This document shows positions 58,988 through 64,000 of a stretch of DNA of 64,000 nucleotides, piece by piece; position 1 is the first letter of the stretch; each line of letters opens with the position of its first letter. Made by a program: the position numbers and the translations under genes. The notes under the pieces are model-generated. The model searched no databases and was not told the origin of the DNA. It worked only from the letters and a program-made list of their open reading frames with translations. The stretch is taken from the NCBI GenBank assembly GCA_013298125.1, contig JAAFJP010000025.1, forward strand, positions 28,067 to 92,066, given 5' to 3'. The stretch comes from Cytophagales bacterium. Lineage in GTDB: Bacteria; Bacteroidota; Bacteroidia; Cytophagales; Spirosomataceae.

Positions 58988-60226
58988 ATGCCTAACTTTG
59001 TGCCTCAAAATAGGCTTGTGAAACCAATAGAACAACATCTTTCAACCATTCTCCAAGAGCGAAAACAACAATCTCTTTTTCGTTCTTTACGTACCAAAGA
59101 AAATTTGGTCGATTTTTGTTCCAACGATTATCTGGGATTTTCTCAAAAAATAAAGCAAAATTCTGATATTTATAGTTTTCCTTCTGGGGCAACGGGGTCG
59201 AGGCTTTTGGCGGGGAATACTCAATTCGTAGAGGATTTAGAACAAGAAATTGCTGATTTTCACGGGGCTGAGGCGGGATTAATTTTTAATTCTGGTTATG
59301 ATGCCAATGTAGGACTTCTCTCATGTTTACCACAAAAAAATGATTTTCTTTTCACCGACGAACTCATCCACGCCAGCATGATTGACGGGGCGAGATTGAG
59401 CTATGCTACGAGGTATAAATTTAAGCATAATGATATTGAAGATTTGGAGAGACGAATAGCCCCCCACGCCCCCAGAGGGGGAGCTTACGACGTAAATTTA
59501 AAATCTGATTTTGACTCCCCTTCTGGGGGATGGGGGGCTACCTTCATAGCTATCGAATCAGTTTACTCAATGGATGGTGATTTAGCTAATTTAGAAGCCA
59601 TCACTAATTTATCAGAAAAATATGGAGCTAACTTAATTGTGGATGAAGCCCATGCAACAGGTATTTTTGGCAAAAATGGTCGAGGGTTAGTTTCTGAGTT
59701 GGGTTTAGAAGATAAAGTTTTTGCTCGTGTCGTTACCTTCGGAAAGGCTTTGGGTTGTCACGGAGCGATTGTTTTGGGGAGTCGCAATCTTAGAGATTAT
59801 TTGATAAATTTTGCTCGCCCGTTTATCTACACAACTGCCGCACCCATGCACACGCATGAGAGCGTAAGACAAGCCTATCAGTTATTAAAATCTTCTGATT
59901 TTTCAAACGATAAACTTCATTTTCTGATTCGTTTTTTTAAAGAACAAGCCAAACAAGTGCCTGATTTAGAACTAATTGAGAGTTCTTCTGCGATTCAATG
60001 TATTATTATTTCAGGAAATGAGCGTTGTCGATTAGTCGCTTCAAAATTACAAGATGAGGGCTTAGATATTCGTCCAATAGTCTCTCCAACCGTTCCGAAA
60101 GGGAAAGAAAGATTGAGGATTTGTTTACATGAATTTAATACAGAAGAAGAGATTTTGAGAATATTTGAAGTATTGAAAAATATAGAACGTTTATCTCAAA
60201 ACTTATTGCTCATAACTCAAAGCTAA
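58988..60226 (+). CDS. bioF: 8-amino-7-oxononanoate synthase with an in-frame palindromic insert
   Basis: The 412-residue PLP enzyme (start MPNFVPQNRLVK at 58988; earlier in-frame starts at 58877 or 58964 add a poorly conserved leader) has the catalytic Lys motif VTFGKALGCHGA and the early SMIDGARLSYATRY region. It joins pimeloyl-CoA/ACP to alanine in biotin synthesis. An insert of about 25 residues (59459-59541) splits the usual LE...FIAIESVYSMDGD run. It is encoded by two facing G/C palindromes and keeps the frame. bioD follows 3 bases downstream. Confidence 0.92.
   Translation: MPNFVPQNRLVKPIEQHLSTILQERKQQSLFRSLRTKENLVDFCSNDYLGFSQKIKQNSDIYSFPSGATGSRLLAGNTQFVEDLEQEIADFHGAEAGLIFNSGYDANVGLLSCLPQKNDFLFTDELIHASMIDGARLSYATRYKFKHNDIEDLERRIAPHAPRGGAYDVNLKSDFDSPSGGWGATFIAIESVYSMDGDLANLEAITNLSEKYGANLIVDEAHATGIFGKNGRGLVSELGLEDKVFARVVTFGKALGCHGAIVLGSRNLRDYLINFARPFIYTTAAPMHTHESVRQAYQLLKSSDFSNDKLHFLIRFFKEQAKQVPDLELIESSSAIQCIIISGNERCRLVASKLQDEGLDIRPIVSPTVPKGKERLRICLHEFNTEEEILRIFEVLKNIERLSQNLLLITQS
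59459..59541. repeat. Palindrome pair inserted in frame in bioF
   Basis: The left unit GCCCCCCACGCCCCCAGAGGGGGAGC and the right unit GACTCCCCTTCTGGGGGATG GGGGGC are inverted to each other across about 30 bases. They encode about 27 residues (HAPRGGAYDVNLKSDFDSP...) before the active-site VYSMDGD segment. Confidence 0.9.
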
Positions 60227-60229
60227 AAT

Positions 60230-60850
60230 ATGCAATACATCATCGCAGGCATCGGAACAGAAATCGGCAAAACTTTCATTTCCAGTATATTAACAGAATC
60301 TTTGCAGGCAGACTATTGGAAACCCATCCAGTCAGGGGCGTTGGATTTTACGGATTCTGATACGGTCAAAAGTTTGATTTCTAATGACAAAACCGTTTTT
60401 CATCCAGAAGCCTATCGCCTCAACCAACCGATGTCTCCACACGCCGCAGCGGCAATTGATGGAGTAGAAATCGAGCTATCAAAATTTCAATTGCCACAAA
60501 CGGATAATCACCTTATCGTAGAATTGGCAGGAGGAATTATGGTGCCTTTGAATGACCACGAAACGAATTTAGATTTAATCAAAAAATTGAATATTCCAGT
60601 CATTCTGATTTCTAAAAATTACTTGGGTTCAATCAACCATACGTTGCTGTCTGCGGAGATTTTGAAAATGAATAATATTCCAGTTAAAGGTTTGATTTTC
60701 AACGGAGAACAAAATAAATATTCAGAAGATTTTATTTTGAATTATACGAAATTGGAGTGTTTGGGGAGGGTGAATTTTGAGGAGAATATTGATAAAGATG
60801 TAGTAATGAAGTATGCAGATATATTTGCCACCAAAGCACTAAGTCTCTAA
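60230..60850 (+). CDS. bioD: Dethiobiotin synthetase
   Basis: The 206-residue protein has P-loop GIGTEIGKTFISSIL (residues 7-21) and the downstream residues of the family (KPIQSGALDFTDSDT, VELAGGIMVPLNDHETNL). It converts 7,8-diaminopelargonate to dethiobiotin with ATP and CO2. It follows bioF by three bases and precedes bioA by 48 bases. Confidence 0.95.
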   Translation: MQYIIAGIGTEIGKTFISSILTESLQADYWKPIQSGALDFTDSDTVKSLISNDKTVFHPEAYRLNQPMSPHAAAAIDGVEIELSKFQLPQTDNHLIVELAGGIMVPLNDHETNLDLIKKLNIPVILISKNYLGSINHTLLSAEILKMNNIPVKGLIFNGEQNKYSEDFILNYTKLECLGRVNFEENIDKDVVMKYADIFATKALSL

Positions 60851-60898
60851 GTAAAATGTAAAAATTTGTGCCTCCGTATCTTCGTGGCAAAAAATAAT

Positions 60899-62317
60899 AT
60901 GGACGAAAAAATAGAATTCCCAGTAGAAAATACTCAATCATATATTACCACTTCATCACTCGCTGAACGAGATGCAAAAGTCGTTTGGCATCCTTTTACA
61001 CAACACCAAACAGCCCCTTTTTCAATACCAATTGTGCGGGGTGAAGGGGCGTATTTGTATGACGATTTAGGCAAAAAATATATTGATGCGATTTCGTCTT
61101 GGTGGGTTAATTTACATGGACATTCGCACCCGTACATTGCCCAAAAAGTGGCGGAACAATTTGCTAAATTAGAGCAAGTAATTTTTGCAGGATTTACCCA
61201 TGAACCTGCCGTGAGATTGGCGGAAAGATTATTAGAAATTCTCCCCAAAAATCAAGCAAAAATCTTCTATTCTGATAATGGTTCGACTGCCGTTGAGGTG
61301 GCTTTAAAAATGGCAATTCAGTATTTTCATAATCAAGGATTTACGAAGAAAACAAAGGTAATTGCACTTGAAAATGGCTATCATGGTGATACCTTCGGGA
61401 CGATGGCAGTTGGAGCGAAATCTGCCTTTAATGCCCCATTTGAAGGTTTTTTATACGAAACTATCTATTTGCCAGTACCCACAAAAGGACAAGAGGAACA
61501 TTCATTGGAAACGATGAAAAATCTCATGCAAAATGCGGACGAAATCGCTTGTTTTATCTTTGAACCTCTCATACAAGGGGCAGGAGGAATGGTGATGTAC
61601 GAACCTGAAATATTGGAACAACTTATCCGATTAGCCAAAGCAAATGGCGTGCTAACCATTGCCGACGAAATCATGACGGGTTTTGGAAGAACAGGTAAAA
61701 TGTTTGCGACTGATTTTATAGAAACAAAACCTGATATTCTATGCCTCTCGAAGGGACTCACGGGAGGAGCAATGGCGTTGGGCGTAACCTCATGTACGCA
61801 AGAAATTTATGATGCTTTCCTTTCACAAGACCGTAAAAAAACACTTTTTCATAGTCATTCTTTCACTGCAAATCCATTAGCTTGCACGGCAGGATTGGCG
61901 AGTTTGGATTTGTTATTGACAGACGAGACGAATGGTAAAATACTCAAAATCAATCAGTTACATAATGAATTTAAAACAAACGGGCGTATGCGATACGCCC
62001 CTACAAACAACAACGGATATAGCAGTAGGGGCGTATCGCATACGCCCGTTTCGCATAATTCATCCAGCGTTTTAGAACACAATATCAGAATCAAAGGCAC
62101 AATCTTAGCCATCGAAATTCAGACTGCTGAGGGGACTTCATATTTCAACAATATTAGAGACGTTGCCTATCAGTTTTTTATCGAAAAAGGAATTTTGATT
62201 CGTCCGCTTGGCAATGTGATTTATTTGTTGCCGCCTTACTGTATTTCGGAAGAAGATTTGACTTATATTTATGGTTGTATTGAGGAGTTTTTAGTCAAAT
62301 TTTCTCAAAAATCTTAA
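60899..62317 (+). CDS. bioA: Adenosylmethionine-8-amino-7-oxononanoate transaminase with an in-frame palindromic insert
   Basis: The 472-residue class III aminotransferase (start MDEKIEFPVENTQSY at 60899) carries WHPFTQH near the start, YFSDNGSTAVEVALKMA, ADEIMTGFGRTGKMFA and the PLP Lys in LSKGLTGGAMALG. It makes 7,8-diaminopelargonate from KAPA. About residues 361-385 (NGRMRYAPTNNNGYSSRGVS) are encoded by a palindromic insert at 61978-62051 within an otherwise conserved stretch. Confidence 0.93.
   Translation: MDEKIEFPVENTQSYITTSSLAERDAKVVWHPFTQHQTAPFSIPIVRGEGAYLYDDLGKKYIDAISSWWVNLHGHSHPYIAQKVAEQFAKLEQVIFAGFTHEPAVRLAERLLEILPKNQAKIFYSDNGSTAVEVALKMAIQYFHNQGFTKKTKVIALENGYHGDTFGTMAVGAKSAFNAPFEGFLYETIYLPVPTKGQEEHSLETMKNLMQNADEIACFIFEPLIQGAGGMVMYEPEILEQLIRLAKANGVLTIADEIMTGFGRTGKMFATDFIETKPDILCLSKGLTGGAMALGVTSCTQEIYDAFLSQDRKKTLFHSHSFTANPLACTAGLASLDLLLTDETNGKILKINQLHNEFKTNGRMRYAPTNNNGYSSRGVSHTPVSHNSSSVLEHNIRIKGTILAIEIQTAEGTSYFNNIRDVAYQFFIEKGILIRPLGNVIYLLPPYCISEEDLTYIYGCIEEFLVKFSQKS
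61978..62051. repeat. Perfect inverted repeat inserted in frame in bioA
   Basis: 27-base perfect arms (GGGCGTATGCGATACGCCCC on the left and its complement GGGGCGTATCGCATACGCCC on the right) surround a 20-base spacer. The GTAGGGGCG end matches the ends of other GTAGRG repeats (2719, 4329). Confidence 0.92.
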
Positions 62318-62360
62318 CTTTCTGAAACCTCTATTAAAAACAAAATGTTTCTCCATTGTA

Positions 62361-63569
62361 ATGTCCATAATTTCAGAAAAACATATTGCTACCAACGCTC
62401 CAAAGATTCAAAATCTCTGGAAAATTGCCCTGTCAGAAGGTTTCCCAATTGCTCTTTGGCGATTACCCAAAACTTCTGAAAAACAACTCATTATCGACCT
62501 TTCGGGGCGTGCTTCACGCTTGAAAGTGGATTTGGAAGAAATGCCTTCGGGCTTTGTGATGAGTCCGTTTGAGGGAGAATCTTTGTTCATAAAAAGTGAT
62601 TTACATTATCGTTTCGATACTGATAATCAAGAAGTTACCAATAAAACTATTGAGCAAGAAGTATTTGAAAAGCAATATTTTAATAATGCCGAACAAACGG
62701 ATTTGTCAGTAGAAGTAAACAAATCAACAACGTTCTCAAACGAAAGTACGGGTTTATACAACGAGATGCTTTTTGCTGAAATGGTCAGCAACGCCATTAA
62801 CCAAATCGAAAATGGAGAGGTGCAAAAAGTAGTTTTATCTCGTACCAAAAATATTACTTTGCCCGATACTTTTGAGGTCATTGAAGCCTTCCAAAAATTG
62901 TGTGTTGCTTATCCAAACGCCTTTGTCTCCTTAGTCTATTTACCTGAATATCAATGCTTTTGGTTGGGTGCAACGCCTGAGACTTTGGTGAGTATGGATA
63001 AGGATGGAATGTTCAGAACGATGTCTTTGGCAGGTACGCAATCGGCGGTTGGAGTGAATGGTGAAAAATTATCCATTGGAGAGATTCGTTGGTCGCACAA
63101 AGAGATTGAGGAACAGGCTTTTGTGAGTCGTTATATCATTGAATGTTTCAAGAAAATTCGTTTGAGGGAATACCTCGAAAGTGGTCCAAAAACGGTTCAG
63201 GCAGGAAATTTAATGCACCTCAGAACGGACTATGTGGTTGATACTAAGGAAGTTAATTTCCCGCAATTGGGAACGGTGATGTTAGAATTATTACACCCAA
63301 CTTCGGCAGTCTGTGGAATGCCAAAAGTCCCAGCCTTACAAATTATTGCTGAACAAGAATTACACGAAAGAGAGTTTTATAGTGGATTTTTAGGTCCAGT
63401 AAATATGCAAGAAGAAAGTCATTTATTCGTAAATCTTCGCACCATGAAAATTGAAGGGAATGAAGCAACTTTCTATGCAGGTTGTGGCATTACCGAAGAC
63501 TCAAATCCTGTGAAAGAATGGTATGAGACAGAGATGAAAATTGAGACTTTGATGAAAATTGTTGTCTGA
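62361..63569 (+). CDS. menF: Isochorismate synthase / chorismate-binding enzyme
   Basis: The 402-residue protein carries the chorismate-binding motifs: EVQKVVLSRTKNI, FWLGATPETLVSMDKDGM, and the C-terminal PTSAVCGMPKV and EREFYSGFLGPVN with GCGITEDSNPVKEWYETE. It probably converts chorismate to isochorismate for menaquinone. It is the last gene of the bio run, 43 bases after bioA. A related anthranilate or salicylate synthase component cannot be excluded. Confidence 0.87.
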   Translation: MSIISEKHIATNAPKIQNLWKIALSEGFPIALWRLPKTSEKQLIIDLSGRASRLKVDLEEMPSGFVMSPFEGESLFIKSDLHYRFDTDNQEVTNKTIEQEVFEKQYFNNAEQTDLSVEVNKSTTFSNESTGLYNEMLFAEMVSNAINQIENGEVQKVVLSRTKNITLPDTFEVIEAFQKLCVAYPNAFVSLVYLPEYQCFWLGATPETLVSMDKDGMFRTMSLAGTQSAVGVNGEKLSIGEIRWSHKEIEEQAFVSRYIIECFKKIRLREYLESGPKTVQAGNLMHLRTDYVVDTKEVNFPQLGTVMLELLHPTSAVCGMPKVPALQIIAEQELHEREFYSGFLGPVNMQEESHLFVNLRTMKIEGNEATFYAGCGITEDSNPVKEWYETEMKIETLMKIVV

Positions 63570-63606
63570 ACTTGGATTCGTGGGATTAGAGGATTTTAGG
63601 ATTAGT

Positions 63607-63876
63607 TTAGAGTGAATAATAATTTAGTGTGAAGAAAATAATCATAGTGAGGAAAGATAAGGAAAATCTATTCTTCCATAAAAAAACAATAATCCCTACA
63701 AGTAAGAAACAGGATATTCCACAAGAAATTACATAGTTTTTAAGGTTTTCGTATCTCCAACCACCCTCTTCCCATCCCCAGGGATAACCACTTGAATCAT
63801 TCATTGAGCTGAAAATTTCAGAAATAGAAATGAGTAATAGTAATCCAAAGAAGTAAATCCCCAATCTTTTGAGCAT
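63607..63876 (-). CDS. Small membrane protein
   Basis: The 89-residue protein has three hydrophobic segments (FFGLLLLISISEIF, YVISCGISCFLLVGIIVFLW, FLTMIIFFTLNYYSL) and a charged WGWEEGGWRYENL loop. I recognise no family. Confidence 0.65.
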   Translation of the reverse strand: MLKRLGIYFFGLLLLISISEIFSSMNDSSGYPWGWEEGGWRYENLKNYVISCGISCFLLVGIIVFLWKNRFSLSFLTMIIFFTLNYYSL

Positions 63877-63935
63877 AAATAGGCTTTCCTTGAATGATAT
63901 AACTAATTGATAATCAATATTTTATATTGAAATTA

Positions 63936-63976
63936 ATCCCCGAATATGCACTAATTTGGCATATTTCGGGGATTTT
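63936..63976 (+). terminator. Terminator-like hairpin at the window end
   Basis: CCCCGAATATGC and GCATATTTCGGGG form a stem around ACTAATTT, followed by ATTTTTGT. It lies about 370 bases after menF, so the transcript it ends is uncertain. Confidence 0.6.
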
Positions 63977-64000
63977 TGTATTTTAGATGTGCCAACAAAA

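Noticed and set aside
59459..62051. Frameshifts or pseudogenes in bioF and bioA
   Set aside because: The inserts keep the frame and all catalytic motifs on both sides are intact.

Overview
This AT-rich window comes from a Bacteroidota chromosome, most likely Cytophagales (Emticicia/Arcicella/Runella-type). Evidence: a GldD gliding lipoprotein, a type IX secretion (T9SS) sorting tail on a giant Ig-repeat protein, LytS/LytTR signalling pairs, a DivIC/FtsB-type cell-division protein, TAnnTTTG promoters, and many long intergenic palindromes. There is no prophage and no classical insertion sequence.

The standout region is 2.7-7.6 kb on the minus strand. It holds a 50-aa small ORF, a terminator, a 247-aa very basic protein of unknown family, about 2 kb packed with 17 structured RNA modules, and a TROVE/Ro60 (Rsr-type) gene. 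Twelve modules look like linear tRNAs (CAT, Ser-TGA, Phe, Tyr, Leu-TAG, Ser-GCT, Asp, Pro, Pro, Gln, Lys, Asn). The other five share conserved flanks (5' GCCGTAGA-AGAG-TACTTC, 3' CTCT-TCG-TTTT) that pair into a bulged stem, so I read them as Y RNAs, the known ligands of Ro60. Their cores differ. Two are circularly permuted tRNA bodies (Leu and Lys), one is an Ile-like body with an AAT anticodon, and one is a degenerate tRNA-like body. One copies the universally conserved helix 71-75 region of 23S rRNA, including the core of the I-CeuI site. Each Y unit is tightly flanked by tRNAs, which suggests tRNA-punctuated processing. Two promoters with the same palindrome at the same spacing precede the small ORF and the second half of the array. 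I regard this as an undescribed Ro60-associated RNA-mimic array.

The remaining layout is as follows. 0-2.7 kb: AAA ATPase (partial), low-molecular-weight phosphatase, division protein, DinB protein. 7.7-19 kb: lipoprotein, GbsR-type regulator with palindromic operators, a LytS/LytTR pair, PlsC, AIM24-like protein, Rpn nuclease, GldD, thioredoxin, MFS carrier. 19-36 kb: NhaD antiporter, Ig-repeat protein, O-antigen ligase/TPR protein, a LytTR two-component locus with three 21-bp-phased direct-repeat sites, and paired paralogous surface proteins. 36-46 kb: cysE and cysM separated by two small-gene cassettes (one flanked by a duplicated cysE 3' end), a 1764-aa T9SS Ig-repeat protein, and a second Rpn gene. 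46-58 kb: GMC oxidoreductase, HupE-like protein, a third LytS/LytTR pair, fasciclin lipoprotein, an OLD-like ATPase with a TOPRIM-like partner, M1 peptidase. 58-64 kb: a third small-gene cassette and a bioF-bioD-bioA-menF run.

A second theme is palindromic repeats. They fill many intergenic gaps and also sit in frame inside five genes (phosphatase, O-antigen ligase, sensor kinase, bioF, bioA), resembling protein-invading palindromic elements known from Rickettsia.
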